A stretch of 64,000 bases of DNA from Stropharia rugosoannulata (Eukaryota > Basidiomycota > Agaricomycetes > Agaricales > Strophariaceae), in assembly GCA_028532985.1 (NCBI GenBank), contig JANCIK010000012.1, forward strand, positions 1,364,001 through 1,428,000, given 5' to 3'. Both the position numbers and the translations under genes were made by a program. Each line of letters opens with the position of its first letter. Position 1 is the stretch's first letter. Shown one piece after another: positions 31,143 to 44,319 of the stretch. Below the pieces are notes generated by a model. It searched no databases. It was not told the origin of the DNA and was given only the letters and a program-made list of their open reading frames with translations.

Positions 31143-33544
31143 CATCAGGAAAATGACTTTTGTCCCCAGGGGCTTTGTATCTCCCTGGCACTGCCTTAGA
31201 GATCCTAAGGCAGCCAGGGCATGCAAAGCAGCCAGGGCCCTTAGGTGCACTCAGGGCAAGGTCCCTCTGCAAACTACCAGGTACAACTTTCCCAAGGCAA
31301 TCCAGGGCAGCTCAAGGCATCCTAGGATCCACCAGATGGGCCTTGTATCATTCAAAGATGTTTATATATAATGCCATTTAACAAGTACTATTCAAACTTC
31401 TTATAAAAAACAAGTTATATATTGACTCTAACTACACTAGATAATACAGTATTCATGTAGATACATATAATACAACACAGTGATAGGGCGCTTATGAAGA
31501 TAGTAATTCTGCACGGAATAACGCGTTCAGGGGCTCATTAGAAAGCCTGAATTAACGCGAAGAAGCTCCAAAAAACCGCGACGCAATTGAGGAAGTTGTT
31601 CTTGACTTAGAGCAAAATTAGTCCAAGACAGGGAGATGGAGGAGGACATGGCTACTCACAGGCATCCAGGAGTCTCAAAATTTGTGTAAGGAACGCGTTC
31701 AAACCCCACATAAATGGTGAATAAACATGCCAAGTTGCGAAAGCCTTTGTTGAAAATTGAAGGAAGGAGATGATATTCAACTCTGCAATAGTAGTCATAT
31801 TGTCAATAGGGACATTGGATATTGAAGGCGTATCGGACGCCATAAACTGGTTGATTAGTCGATACATATCTATAGTAAAAGACTCCAAAAAGAATTAGCC
31901 AAAAATACGAACAGGAACCCAAGATATGAAGTACTTTACCTGGAGGAGGGAGGGGGAGGAGGAGCACATGGCGGATTTTTGGATTCCAAGCGACAATATA
32001 TAGCGTTTAAGGGCTCGTTAGAAAGCTACAATCAAGGTGAGTTCATCATAGAAAGAATTAAGGAGATTGGAGACGAACCTATGTCAGAATCAAAGAAATA
32101 CTCCAAAACTCCGAAGTTGACTAGCAACTTGAGATGAAGGACGCTTGGTGGCCCCAAAAATTAATCCGTCACAGGAGAGGGTACCTTATGTAGTTGAGTA
32201 AGTTATCCCAAAGTTTGAGACACTCAGGACATCTAGAAGCGCACCTATGAATTAATTTGTCCCACCTAGGGGTAGGAGGATACACAGAGTGAGATCGCCC
32301 TCAAGCTTGTCAAATCGCGCAATTAATGGTACTGTTCGATAGGTATTAATGAGACGAACCAGGAAATGCAAAGATCATACTGTTTGGCCGGGTATTGACA
32401 GATATATGAGGGAAAATGCATCCTAGGGGGACTTGACACCTATAAGATGATACTTGGCAAGTACTGGATGAATTGGCATGATCTTGGAGACGTTTGGCAG
32501 AGGACTAAGATGGTCTTGAAGGTGCAAAAGGAATTAGGAGTGAAGGTGGACAGGATCTGGAGTTATGGCACTTACAAGCAGAGGCAGTCCAGGGGCAGGA
32601 GGAGCACATCACAGTTGGACGGCTTCCAGACGTCGGAATCAAACATTCAAGGACTCGATGGAATCCCCTAATCTTCAGGAGCTCATATATGAAAAGAACG
32701 ACGCAATAAACCCAACACATACCTTTAAAATCGATAAAACATCGGAAATTGGGGGAAGGAGGGTAACATAGCCGGTTCTCGCCTTCCAGGCGACCAAATC
32801 CATTGGTATTGAGCTCGTTAGAATCACATAATTGCCCACATTCTGAATCTGGGGCGACCGAAGGCTTGGAATAAACGGATGAGAAGGGAAATGGTGAACT
32901 GTACCAATAGGGGTCTCCAGATGGTGCTAAGTTTACACGTCAAATACTGGTTCGTTTGGAATGTTCTTGGATGCGTTGGAAACGTATAGATGAGCTAAAG
33001 ACGTACCAAAAAACCGCTTCATAATGCAGTTCACCGTTCCGACGATATACAGCAATCTCTATTGGAACAGGCCCATTCCATGATCCATCCTTGTCTGCCC
33101 TAAGCCCAGGTCAGGATCCAACAAGGTAGCAGCAATCAAGAACTGCCTGTGTAGAGTGAAGCCCAAGCATACAAGTAAAGTTGGGTGAGGGGGGTGGGGA
33201 ACACAAGAGTGCAGTGCAAGTGAACTTAGAGGACTTAGTCGACTTAGTGCGATATTGGATAGGCTTACATAATCAAATTATCGCACTATTTGAAGTACTT
33301 AAATGGGCATGTCACCCACATAATGTGTATAATTTTAATGTTTGAAAATCAACAATGAAGGTGGGAAAAGTCGTTCAAGCTGGCTTTATTTCCCCACGTT
33401 GCATGGAAATTCAAAGCATGCCAGGGCATGCCAGGACATGCCAAGGCATCTCATGACATCCTAAAGTAGTTAAAGGCCCCATCAATTGATGATCTGATCA
33501 CACTTTCCTAAAGTGCCCTCCGATCAAAAGTCTTTTTCGTGATG
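31143..33544. mobile_element. Family I terminal-inverted-repeat element, copy 2 (2402 bp)
   Basis: Starts CATCAGGAAAATGACTTTTG; its other end is the inverse of CATCACGAAAAAGACTTTTG. The 2-bp duplication is CT (31141-31142 and 33545-33546). Removing the element and one CT restores the gypsy RNase H frame as IFDCTFVYLKGSSNTVADAL, which is the expected family sequence. The copy is over 99 percent identical by eye to copy 3 (52446-54845), so movement was recent. No transposase frame is present; the repeated small frames in all copies are not conserved-looking proteins. Confidence 0.85.
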
Positions 33545-35336
33545 CTGTACGTTTGTTTATCTGAAGGGCTCCTCAAACACTGTCGCCGATGCTCTTTCTT
33601 GCTACCCACACGTACTGGAGCCTCTAAAACAAGCAGAAGCTGCAGCATGCCACCCATATGCATATGTTGAGGACAAGATCTTCCCAGTTGCTGTGGTTAA
33701 TTTGATCTCTGCAGATACAATCTGGCCAGCAGTGGTAGCACTTACAGACAGACCAGAAACAGATAGCTCAAGCTCCCCACACTTATCGCACGAGATGGTC
33801 ACTGCACTCCGAGCTGCTTACTCAGACGATCTGTGGTGCAACAAACTGCTTTCTGCTCACAAGGGCATGCCCATTATCACCATCCACAATGGCTTATGGT
33901 TTATTGGTGAACATCTTGTGGTGCCGGACAACTGTGGCATGCATGAATATATCTTTTGTATGGTACATGATAATCTTGGGCATTTTGGGTTCTCAAAAAC
34001 TTATGACTCCATCTGACATTCATATTTCTGGCCAAATATGAGATCACAACTTGAAAATGCTTATGCTCCAGGCTGCAACGATTGTCAATGTAACAAATCA
34101 TCAACAACACACCGTACGGGCCCATTGCACCCCTTGCCTATCCCGGACAACAGACTGGAAGATATTGCGATGGATTTTATTGGCCTGTTACCTGAAGATG
34201 ACGGATTTGATTGTATCTTATCTATAACTGACTGCTTAGGTGCTGACTTATGTGTCATTGCATGTTGAACAGACATTTCAGCTGAAGGTCTTGCCCTACT
34301 CTTTTTTGATGAATGGTATTGCAAGAATGGCCTGCCCCTTAACATAGTGTGCAACAGAGACAAGCTCTTTCTATCACAGTTCTGGACAGCCTTCACCACA
34401 TTGATTGGCATCAATGTTAAGATGTCTTCTGCCTTCCACCCTCAAACGGACAGTGCAAGCAAACACTCCAACAAGACCATTAACCAATCCATCTGCTTCC
34501 ACGTCGAGTGCAACCAAAAGGGCTGGAAACAGGCTTTACCATGCATACATTTTGCTATCATGAACTCTCGAAATGTGTCCACAGGATATACTGGCTTCAA
34601 GCTGCGTCTTGGTCAGCCTGCACATGTTATTCCCCCTCTCATCCCTCGCGAATGAGCCACCCAAATTCCAACAGATATCTCAGCCCAGCAAGTTATAGAA
34701 TGACTTCATCTCGACACACAAGATGCTCAAGACAACCTCCTGCTTGCTGAGATATCACGGGCACATCATGCAAATGTTTCCTATCGTGACAATGAACAAT
34801 GGCAACAGGGCGATCTTGTAATGTTGGACACTTCCAACAGACAGAGGCACCTACGACATGCCACAGAACAATGTGCAGCTAAGTTCATGCCTTGTTGGGA
34901 AGGACCTTACCCTGTTGTTGCCTTTTTCGCAGATAATTCGACAGTCCTACTTAAATTGCCTTCATCCGCATCTGCTGCAGCAACAAGATGAGACACAGAT
35001 GACTGTACCTTCGAGGTTTTCCATACATCATTGATCAAGCACTACACACCAAACAATGACACCCTTTTCCCCGAACGTGCTCGTCCCACACCGCAAACAG
35101 AGGTTGTTGATGGCAAAATTGAACATTATGTCAACTGTATTATCGACAAAAGAAAGGTTTGCAGACGCACAAAGTATCTCGTCATGTGGAAGGACGAAGG
35201 ACCAGAGGCAGACCTTTGGTTAACCAGGGAACAGCTGGAAGACAATGAAGCTCTCGATGTCTGGGAAGCTCGTAATGTCTGGCCCATAAATTCTGTTCAT
35301 TTTCTTCCTAGTACCCTTCCTTCATTTTGCCTGTAG
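33545..35336 (+). pseudogene. Ty3/gypsy RNase H end, integrase and chromodomain (3' part)
   Basis: Continues the pol frame after family I copy 2. An integrase core follows a decayed zinc-binding part: MDFIGLLPEDDGFDCILSITD, then SSAFHPQTDSASKHSNKTI. A C-terminal chromodomain reads YLVMWKDEGPEADLWLTREQ. All in-frame stops are TGA (34014-34016, 34266-34268, 34653-34655, 34701-34703, 34989-34991), each at a place where Arg or Trp is plausible, as in the known family pattern of Arg after YDSI. The element cannot make an intact polyprotein. The chromodomain suggests the ancestor targeted heterochromatin, as known for chromoviruses. Confidence 0.85.
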
Positions 35337-35451
35337 TAGCTTTCCCTAAGGGGTTTTGACACACCTGTGTACAGATTTTTCTCTTGTGTACGGCACATTT
35401 ACTCTCTCATATTCTTGCTCTATTTACATTCACTCACAGAGGGGGGAGCAC

Positions 35452-35686
35452 TGTAAGGATGACACATCCTTACATGCATGACATCACCTTTCTCTCACTA
35501 TAAGTAGCACTGACATGGCCATCTTTTCCTCTCCCTTTGCTTTTCCCCACTTCTCTCCCCTGTAGCCATTCCATCTGTAGTCCTTTGCAATCCACGCATG
35601 CATTCAGTTTCCGTCTGTGTGATCTGTGAGTCTGCGAGTCTTCTCTCTCTCTCTTCCATCCCTTTCCAGTGTTTTCTGCTTAGGCA
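35452..35686 (+). repeat. Probable 3' LTR of the gypsy element
   Basis: A polypurine tract (GAGGGGGGAGCAC) is directly followed by TGTAAGGATGACACATCC at 35452, which is how a 3' LTR begins. A TATAAGTAG box lies about 50 bp in. The end is set at the CA before a Plavaka fragment becomes readable on the minus strand (about 35687); this limit is approximate. No matching 5' LTR was found. Confidence 0.5.
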
Positions 35687-36300
35687 GTTTTCCATGGGGC
35701 TATAGTCAAGAATAACCCAAACAGCAATCCATGTATCAGTTCTCTTGTTTGAGTATAGCTGGGCTCCATCAATGGATAACATAATAGTTGTATTGTTCTT
35801 GGTCAAGGAAAGCTTCTCCCATAGATCAATGTAGTCCTGGCCAGAGAAAATATCATTATAAACAAGACCATCAAGAGTTTCTACATTGTTAAGCATCTCA
35901 ATGATCTCATTGGTCTTTTGGTCTCGATACAGCATAGCTGCTGAACTGGCTTCCGTTCTGTGTAGTGCCTGCAACTGTAGTCCAAGCAGTATTGTTGTAG
36001 CTTGCTGTTGTGGTATCTCCTTTCCAGTGTGTGCTAGTTCCTGTTGTTTGTAACACATCTAGCCACAGTACTGACATCTGTTGGCATCCTTCCATAGTCC
36101 TGTAAATCCATGGCATAAGTTAATACACATGTTGTTCATAATTGAGTAAACACCTGTGATTTCTGCCACAAGCTTTTTGACAAGGTAGTATAAGAGAATG
36201 GTGATTTCAGGAAATTGGAACAGAACAGAGGCCTGCACTCTGTTATATGTTTCTTTGGATGTGCTGCCACATGCTACATATAGCTCAAGCAAGAGATGAG
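35687..36300 (-). pseudogene. Central fragment of a Plavaka-type transposase
   Basis: Minus-strand frames hold ETYNRVQASVLFQFPEITIL, VKKLVAEITGVYSIMNNMCI, and, in the next frame, LMLSIDGAQLYSNKRTDTW followed by IAVWVILDYSPME. These match the conserved central part of fungal Plavaka transposases: an AEITG block, a Cys-rich CxxC block, and the DGAQLY acidic motif thought to lie in the catalytic core. There is a frame change between the two blocks near 36060, and the copy ends at the gypsy LTR on one side. It is a fragment. Confidence 0.6.
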
Positions 36301-36579
36301 TGTCTGGATCACTAGTTTTCCTCTTTTTTTAGCTCCCTCCTTGTGCTTGACCCAGGACTCAACAGCTGTATGATATCTTTCAGACTGTTCCTTGTTTGCA
36401 GCAACCTGAAGCTTTTCCCTATCTTTCCAGGCATCCACCCTTGCTTTATAATCCTGTGTCTCATTCTGTCTGTCTGCTTTGAGTTGTTCTTGTTCCTGTT
36501 GCCACTTTGTGAATTCAACTACCTGTTCATAGCTATGCAAAAGCATTGTATGCAAAAGCATTGCTCTGTCTTCAATCCT
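36301..36579 (-). other. Coiled-coil coding remnant
   Basis: A minus-strand frame encodes a charged helix (TKWQQEQEQLKADRQNETQD and onward). It lies just upstream of the Plavaka fragment on the same strand and could be part of it, or of a Gag-like protein such as the ORF1 family at 25525, which also has Gln/Glu-rich helices. I cannot decide. Confidence 0.3.
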
Positions 36580-39500
36580 CATCAATGTAGTTGACATCCA
36601 CAGAACCGGCATTGATCCAAATAGACCCTTGTGCATTGTATGGAAGTATCTACAGGATGTGTATGGCCACACAAGCAACCGAGTGAGGAACCTGAGGGAG
36701 GAGGAATTGTCAGCTTATAAACTTCTGGAAGAAGGGAAGGTAGCAGGCAAAGACAGACACATCAAGAGGATGTGAATGCTGAGGCAGCAGGCTAATGAGG
36801 CTGGTGTGAAGATCTCGGACTCATGCTTCATCACCAAACTCCTTGACTCTTTCCCTGATTCATGGGATCCAATAATTACCCTGATATACAGAGAGACAGA
36901 CCTGAATAAAGTAATAATGAACCTAACAACACATGCTGAGTGCTTGGCAATCAGAGAAGCACACACCAAGGGAGCAACTAAATCAGACAACACTGTATGA
37001 GCTCTCGAGGCCACTGTCTTAGCACTCAAGGCTGAAGTTAGTAACCTCTGAACTAAAGGCCCTGAAAACCCTAATCTAAAATGTGCAAATTCTGCTTGTG
37101 GAAAGTCCGGACACCTCATAGCTGACTGCTTTAAACCAGGCAGAGGCAAGGCAGGCCAGTATCCTGATTGGTGGAAAGGGAAATGAATGAATATCACTGC
37201 CAACATGGCCACAGCTAAAGACCAGAATGGTTCCATTAGCAGCAGGATTCACTATGCACTTCCAGCAACTGTACCTGATCTAGCTGAAATCTACTATCAA
37301 AGAGCATTGCAAATTCCCCTCCCTGATCCAGACAATGTTGAGACCACCATTGCTATGACTGACAATCATCTCGACATTGAGTGCCTAATTGTCGAGAATA
37401 AACTGTTCATCGCAAAAATTCAAGCACTTGTCGCAAGTGATACTCCTGGCTCAATATCATCTGCCTGTGTTGCAGACTCAGGGTGCTCCACCCATTTCTT
37501 CAAGAAACAGTTGGTCTTTGTAACATATTGATCCATTGAACTACAAGGCCAATCATCTAAGAAGGGGGCGAGCTTTAGGGTTATCGGAGTCAGAGATGTT
37601 GAGATTAAAGTCGTCCACAACCAGAAGGAGCACACACTAACCTTCAAAAATGCTTTGCATGCTCCTGATGTAACTGCAAACTTAATCTCCATCAGCAGGA
37701 TGGATATAGTGGGCTGGGATGTTGTATTCAGAAACAGACAGGTTTGTTTCTTCAAGGACAAAATTGAGGTTTTCTCCAGTGTTCTGAAGGATGGTCTATA
37801 CCTCATCTGTGGTTCAGTTGTAATGAATGTGCTGACTGCATTAACAGCAAGATCACTAAGCTCTCCTGGAGACATTGCACTCTAGCACCACAGATATGCC
37901 CATTTTGGCATCTCATGCATCACCCAAGCTGCCAATCTGGTAGATAGACTAGTCATCACCAATGCTGGAGTAGCACCACCTGGTAAATGCAAGGACTGTA
38001 TCATCAGGAACCAGAAACAGCAACCATACAACAAACCTATTACCCCTGAAACTGAACTCCTGTGCCTAACAAATATTGACATCTGGGGACCAGCTCGGGT
38101 AGTATCTGCTGGTGGAGCCCTATACATCATGAAATTCCACAACAGTGCTTCTTCACAACACTGCTCTTTCTTCTTGCCAAATCGAGAGGCAGAGACAACC
38201 TTACATGCTCTGAAAATCTACAAGGCCCAGGCTGAGAATGTCACAGGCAAAAGAATGGTCTTTGTACATACTAATAACACATGGGAATTTCTCAGTGACT
38301 TGTGGCGAAAATTCTTCAAAGAGAATGGAATCATGTTCATGCCAACTGCCCCACAATTGTCCAGCTCAAATGGTACTGCAGAAAGGTTGATTGGAGTGAC
38401 TACTGCCTCTGTAAGGGCAATGATGCAGGATTCTGGAATGCCACCAAAATGGTGGGCAGAAGCTTGGGCATACTCTGAGAAGACTGAAAACCTCTTACCA
38501 AGTGTGCGTCACCCCAGGCAGATACCTAAGGAACAGTGGACAGGAGTACATCAGGACATAGGACACATATGAGTGTGGGGTGTATTGCATATGTACATGT
38601 ACCGAAGGAGAAGGGCAAAGGTAAACTGGGTAACTGTGGGCAGAAGGGAAGGCTGGTTGAGATGGACACTTGCAGTGTGTATAGGGTCTTGATCCCCAAA
38701 ACAGGTCATGTCATATGGTCTTGCCATGTCATGTTTGAAGAAGGAGTTGGTCATTGCATGTTAACAGCTGAGGGGGAGTACTTTGCTGGAGAAGACATTG
38801 ATGAATACAACTACAACTTCTTACTTGAAAACCAACTGCTAACCTCAGACAATAAACCATCGAACTCCCAGGATGCTAATTCTAAAATTATCCTCCAAAC
38901 TCCGAACGACCCGGCTACTACACAACCTGAACCTGTTGCTACTAAACCAAAAATTAGCAGACCCAGGATCATTTACCCACCTGCCTCATGAGCATCTGCA
39001 CAACTCACTTCAACCACCCAACAGCAATCATCCCACCATACTCATAACTTGCTTGCAAATGAACTCACCAGAAATACAGAAGTAGAACAATGCAATAGCC
39101 AAGACAAGGATGGATGAGAGGTTGAAATGGCTCTTACTCAGGAGGATGTGGAGTCTGAGGGAGAAGACATTACAACAGGAATGATAGACACATTCACAGC
39201 TAAAGCAAACCCTGTAGCTGAACTGCTACTAGAACAGGTTCATACCAACAACCTTTAATGAAGCATTTGACTTATCCTGTCAACACTTATGGATGCCACC
39301 AATGCAAAAGGAGATTGATAGGTGGGATGAATGAGAGGTTGTGACTACAGTACCAAGACCAGCAGGAATAAGAACAATCAAGACCAAGTGGGTATATGAC
39401 GAAAAGACAGATGGAGTAGGGAATCTCATAAAATGGCAAGGGTGATGTGTTGTGAAGGGGTTCACCCAGAAACTAGGCAAGCACTATTTCGAGTCCTTTG

Positions 39501-40822
39501 CAGCTGTTGTACAATACAAGTCCATCAGAATGCTGATTGCACTAGCTGCATCAAAGAACTTCAAACTTCACTTAATCGATGTTGTTGGGGCCTTTCTTAA
39601 TGCAAAACCCCAGGGAGAAAATTACCTAGAAATACCTGAGGGCTTTGAAGATCACTACAAGATCCCAGGTGTCGACACTGTCTTGAAGATGGAACTCAAT
39701 TTGTATGGAACAATGGACAGAGCAAACAACTGGGCACAACTACTTGACAAAACCTACCAAGAATTTGGGCATTGTAAATCACACATGGACTCATGTATGC
39801 ACATACAGTACACCAAAGATGGCAGATTCACAATCTCAGGCACCTACACTGATGACATCACAATGGTTGTATCAACAGATGCTGCTGGAGATCAGACGGT
39901 TGGCAAAATTGAGGGAAATTTTGAAATCACCAACCACAGTTGCCCCGATATTATTCTTGGAATGGGGATAGTCTATCACGATAATGGAGACATATCAATA
40001 CATCAAAAGGCCCTGATCATGAAGGCTCTCGATGAATTCAGGATGACTAACTGTAATCCCAAATACACACCACTCCCGCTAGATGCTGCCTCCATTGCCG
40101 AGCCGAACAAACCCATATCTGATGCTGATGCTCACTTCATGAAGGACAAGCCATACTGTGCAGTCTGTGGCATGCTCAACCACCTGGCTAATGGTACACA
40201 ACCCAACATAAGCTTTGCTGTTAGCCTCCTCATGTGGTATGCATGTGATCCACGCCCTGTCCACTGGTGCCTAGCAAAAACCATGCTTGCATACCTCAAG
40301 AGAACCCAGAACTATGGCATAACATACAGGAATGGTAGTGACATTAAACCTGTGGGCTATACTGATTCCTCTTATGCAGATGACCCTGAGACTAGGTGAT
40401 CTTCTGCTGGATACCTCTTCCTGTCCGGGAATAGAGCTGTCAGTTGGAAGTCAAAAACCCAGAAGAAAGTAGCGGCTTCAACCAGAGAGGCCGAATATGT
40501 TGGATTATTTGAGGGCAGAAAACAAGCTATGTGGATGACATCCTGGTACAAAGAACTGGACCAGTACTACAATCTCCCCATCACTGTATATTGCAACAAC
40601 AACACAGCAAAATCTCTTGCAAAGACCACTAACAGACACTCAAAAATAAAACATGTTGCTATGCACACTCATTGGATCTGCAAAGCTGTTGAATCCAACA
40701 ACATCAAGGTTGTTGATATTGCCACCAAGGACAACCCAGCAGATATCTTCACGAAGGCTCTTGGTCAACTGAAACACAAGAAGTTCCTGAAAATGCTCGG
40801 ATTAGGACCACTGAAGATCTAA
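36580..40822 (+). pseudogene. Ty1/copia polyprotein, 5'-truncated and decayed
   Basis: Domains in order: Gag remnant (FPDSWDPIITLI) with a zinc knuckle variant CANSACGKSGHLIADC near 37082; protease active site ADSGCSTHFF near 37474; GAG-pre-integrase (HAPDVTANLISISRMD); integrase (DIWGPARVVSAG, NGTAERLIG); reverse transcriptase (LIDVVGAFLNAKPQGENYLE, catalytic TYTDDITMVV near 39845); and RNase H (SSAGYLFLSGNRAVSWKSKT, DNPADIFTKAL), ending at 40822. This gag-PR-IN-RT-RH order defines copia. The frame has many stops, nearly all TGA (for example after RM, TV, SNL, VTY, GHI, PPAS and PETR), plus one TAG where LWHRR-type Trp is expected. There is no 5' LTR; the start abuts the fragment above. Confidence 0.88.
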
Positions 40823-40845
40823 ACAGGTCATAGGTTCAGGAGGAG

Positions 40846-41136
40846 TGTTGAGAATTGAACCCATGACCTCATAGATTTACTTACCATTTATGATACTTTT
40901 ACTTCCATTCTTTATGTTTGTTTTGACAGATATATTTTCTTTCTGTTGGTACACACACTCCTCAGTCATTTACACATTGGCTGACACCTGAGGTGTGTTT
41001 TCCATATGTACATATTATCATACAGATGCTTACTTACTTTTATTACCTACAGTACTTACTCATACATCTTGACAGGTATAATAAAAGTTGTTTACGTATT
41101 AGCTGATGCCTAAGTACTTACTTGTACATCTTGACA
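40846..41136 (+). repeat. Probable 3' LTR of the copia element
   Basis: A purine tract AGGTTCAGGAGGAG is followed by TGTTGAGAATTGAACCC, the normal join of polypurine tract and LTR. The end at CATCTTGACA (about 41136) is a guess based on the CA dinucleotide and on the pogo-like gene starting nearby. No partner LTR is in the window. Confidence 0.45.
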
Positions 41137-42808
41137 AGCTGGATTTCATTCTGAGTCTGCAGAATGATAGAGCTTGTGTCAATATGGCTTGGGTTTAATG
41201 ATATAGGCTCAGTGTGTAAAGGATGGAAAGGATCATTTGATGAGATAGGTGTTGCTGGTTTAGAACCAATCAAGTAAGCCAAGTCTGTTTTAAAGAGACT
41301 CTGAGCTGCTTCATTTAGGATAGCCTGCTGGGTAGAACTTGTTGGCAAACTAGATTGTGAAGCTAGACCTGTAGCTGAGCCTGTGATACAAGTTGGTGTA
41401 GATGGAAATGATATAGATGTCCCTAATGCATCAGAGCCTTCTTCAGATATCCCTTCCAGTTTGTCATCATTAATTGACAGCTGTTGTAGAAGCTTTGCAA
41501 CTGCACGGATAGGTGTGGAAGGAGGAAGTGGAAGATGAGCTTCAATAGATGACTCCTTTGCAAGTGCAAGTATATCAGCAGTAACAATGTCTGGATTAAA
41601 GGGGACAATTCTGGTTTTCCAAAAGGATGAATAGATATTAGCATATGTGAGAGCCCTAATGTGAGCATTGCTGTAAAATTCAAGAAAGTTTGACTTTGTG
41701 ATGGTTTTTCTAAAGTCCCAAAGCCACTGATCTTGTTCCTCACTAAGGTTTTTCTTTAATACGCCAAAGATCCTGACATCAAGTGATTGGTAAATGTGTG
41801 GTGTGTGCAAGATAGCAAAGAACAATAATGTTGTTTATACGAGCATGGCGGAGGAAGTCCAGAGTGTAATGAGATTGGTGCCCATCAACAAGGAGCAAGC
41901 AAGAGTTGTCCTTTGCCCTTTTCTTTGTTTCAGCATCAAAGATTTTCATCCATTCAGCACCAATTTTGCCATCGGTCCAGCCCTTTCACTGATATCCAAT
42001 TCTTAATAAATTTTGTTATAAAGCTGTCACATGAATAAAGTACATATGCTTATGAAGCTTTAAGTGGATTATTTCCTGCCCATTTGACTTGATATCCACT
42101 TCCTTTGAATATGACTGCAGGAGCCTGAGATGTACCATTGGCACAGATTGTAACAATAACAGTAATATTCTCCCATGTACCAGCTTGCTGCTGGTATTGA
42201 GGATCCTTTTTTCCTTGAGCTGCAAAGACACACTCCTGTTCTCCACCCTGCAGCTGAATGCCAACTTCATTGACATTATAAATATTCTCCTACAAGATGT
42301 TATGCTCTTTCAAGGTACTGCCTAGAAGCTCCCACCAGGCTGCATTGGCATGAGGATTGGCACCTTGCCCTCACTTTTCCTCAAGAGGTGATGCCCAGCA
42401 GACCCTGAGTTGTGGTTGATTGCAAGATGCAAAGTGTTGTGTCCAATTTTTCCCAACACCAGTCTTGGGAAAATCACTACCAAGCCTAGCACATAGAATT
42501 TCATCAATATGCTCTTTGATCCTACAGTGGGTCAAGGGGAAGCTGCAATTACCACATTCAATAACAAATTGAATAATGAGCTCTGTCTCAATAGGTGTCA
42601 AAAGGGATTGGTCATCATATGCATCCTGAAGAGTGTCCCCTCCTTTAACAAGTCTATCCATAACTAAGTGGCTAAGTTTAATAGTTTTGCCAGTTTCATT
42701 GAGAAAGATCTGCTCAAAGTTGGCACAGACAGTACACATGCCTTTTTGAGAAACTCCAGTGGCCAATTCAGGCTGGCTTGTGTAAGTTTTCACAGCACAT
42801 GCCATCAA
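41118..42808 (-). pseudogene. pogo-type (DDE) transposase remnant
   Basis: From 42808 the minus strand encodes a CENP-B-type helix-turn-helix: LLTPIETELIIQFVIECGNC, CRIKEHIDEILCARLG, then GVGKNWTQHF. The DDE part follows in other frames: IYNVNEVGIQLQGGEQE, with Asn where the first catalytic Asp (DE) is expected, and later PHIYQSLDVRIFGVLKKNL from the C-terminal part of the core. Frame changes near 42380 and 41990 and several stops show it is dead. pogo-like elements use TA targets; I could not find the inverted ends. Confidence 0.65.
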
Positions 42809-43184
42809 AGCATCTCAAGTAGTGTGCTTTATGCAGTGTTTGTCCTCCTCGGATAGTGCATGTCCAGGCATAAATGAGGGCTTGAATCAAAGCAATAGAT
42901 GTGGGGTGTTTGAGCTGATTAGAAATGTGAGAGTCAACTGTCTTGTCCTAAGTATAAAGCCAAAATAGAAACATACATCTTTAGATGATTTTGAACATCT
43001 GCATATGATGTGTTCACTTTGTTTTGAGTTCTTCTGACCTATTCAAGCACTCAAATGACTTGAGACTAAATTTAAACAATGTTCCTGTGATTTGAGATTT
43101 GTTTTTAGGTGGTTCTACCTAATATCCTTGATACTGTGAGTAAAAACTATTTCAGATGACTTATATTTAGCTGATTTTCACACA
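42809..43184. other. Spacer, no gene seen
   Basis: AT-rich DNA between the pogo remnant and a family II element. It may contain the 5' end of the pogo element, but no inverted repeat could be matched. Confidence 0.35.
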
Positions 43185-44231
43185 CATCAGGAAAAAGACT
43201 AAAAGTCTTTTTAATTTTTTAAAAAGACTTAAAAAGACTTAAAAAGACCCCAGGAGACCTGGGTCTCTAGGAGACTTTTAAAGCAAAGTCTCCAGGTATC
43301 AAACTTTTAAAGACTTTTTTATGTCTCTAGGAGTCTCTTTAATGTCTTTTTATGTGTCCATAATGTCTCTAGATGTCTCTAAATGTCTTTTAATGTTACA
43401 TTTTTGCTTTATAAAAACATTAAAAACATGACCTTATCTTGGACAAATCACTACTACATAGATTAGATTGTATTTGTAACTATATTTGTAAGTAAGTAAT
43501 TAGTTATATCTAGATATACTTAAGATTTGTCATAAAGCAACTATATCAGTCAGCACCTTACATAAACATACAATGGCAAATAAACCATCACATTAACTTG
43601 GGTACAATAGGAAGGGGAACTTATGTGGTGGAAATAATTTGCATTTGCCAGAAATTGAACCAACAGCTTCATACATGACTTCAAACCAGCATACTTTCCC
43701 CTACACCATGTGCATGTGTATATAGACTCATTGCAGGTCAAATATGATGGTAATGCTCTAGACTACATTAATTTATTACATCACAAGTCATTGAATTTAG
43801 TCATGTTCAGATGTATTTTATATAAGACCCACAATGTAGATTACAAGTAATAGTTGACAATAGATATTCATAAGTCAATTTTTTTCCAAGTTCTTATGTC
43901 TTTAAATGTCTTTTTGAGTCTTTTTGTAGCTTTTTAATACACTTTATGAGACATTTTTAATATCTTTTAGAGACATAAAAAGATTTATACAATTACATCA
44001 ATACATTTAAATACTTAGAAAAATTGAAAGACTTTAAAAGACATAAAAAGACCTAAAAAGACATTGGAAGAATTACATATTTCCCTAAAGTCTCTAGGAG
44101 ACCTTTAAAAGTATAAAAAAGACATAAAATTCACCAAAAGACATATTGATGTCTCAAAAAGACAGTAAATTTCCCAAGAGACACATAGATGTCTCAAAAA
44201 GTCTCTTTTCAAAAAAGTGGTTTTCCTGATG
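43185..44231. mobile_element. Family II terminal-inverted-repeat element, copy b (1047 bp)
   Basis: Starts CATCAGGAAAAAGAC and ends GTGGTTTTCCTGATG. It follows copy a closely base for base, apart from a small change in the left end, where the fold-back run of T and A is shortened. The flanks (CA on the left, TC on the right) do not show a 2-bp duplication, so one flank was changed after insertion. Non-coding. Confidence 0.8.
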
Positions 44232-44319
44232 TCAGACTTTTACCAGGGATTGCCACCAACTATACAACAGAAATGGTTGTGAAAGCCATACAAACCCCAT
44301 ACACAGTCTTTTGATGTGG
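44232..44319 (+). pseudogene. Small Gag-like remnant
   Basis: The 88 bp between family II copy b and solo LTR copy B translate as SDFYQGLPPTIQQKWL, stop, KPYKPHTQSFDVV. The stop is TGA. The pattern (W/F-Y-x-G-L-x-P followed by a W-L motif) resembles retroelement Gag, but the length is too short for certainty. Confidence 0.25.
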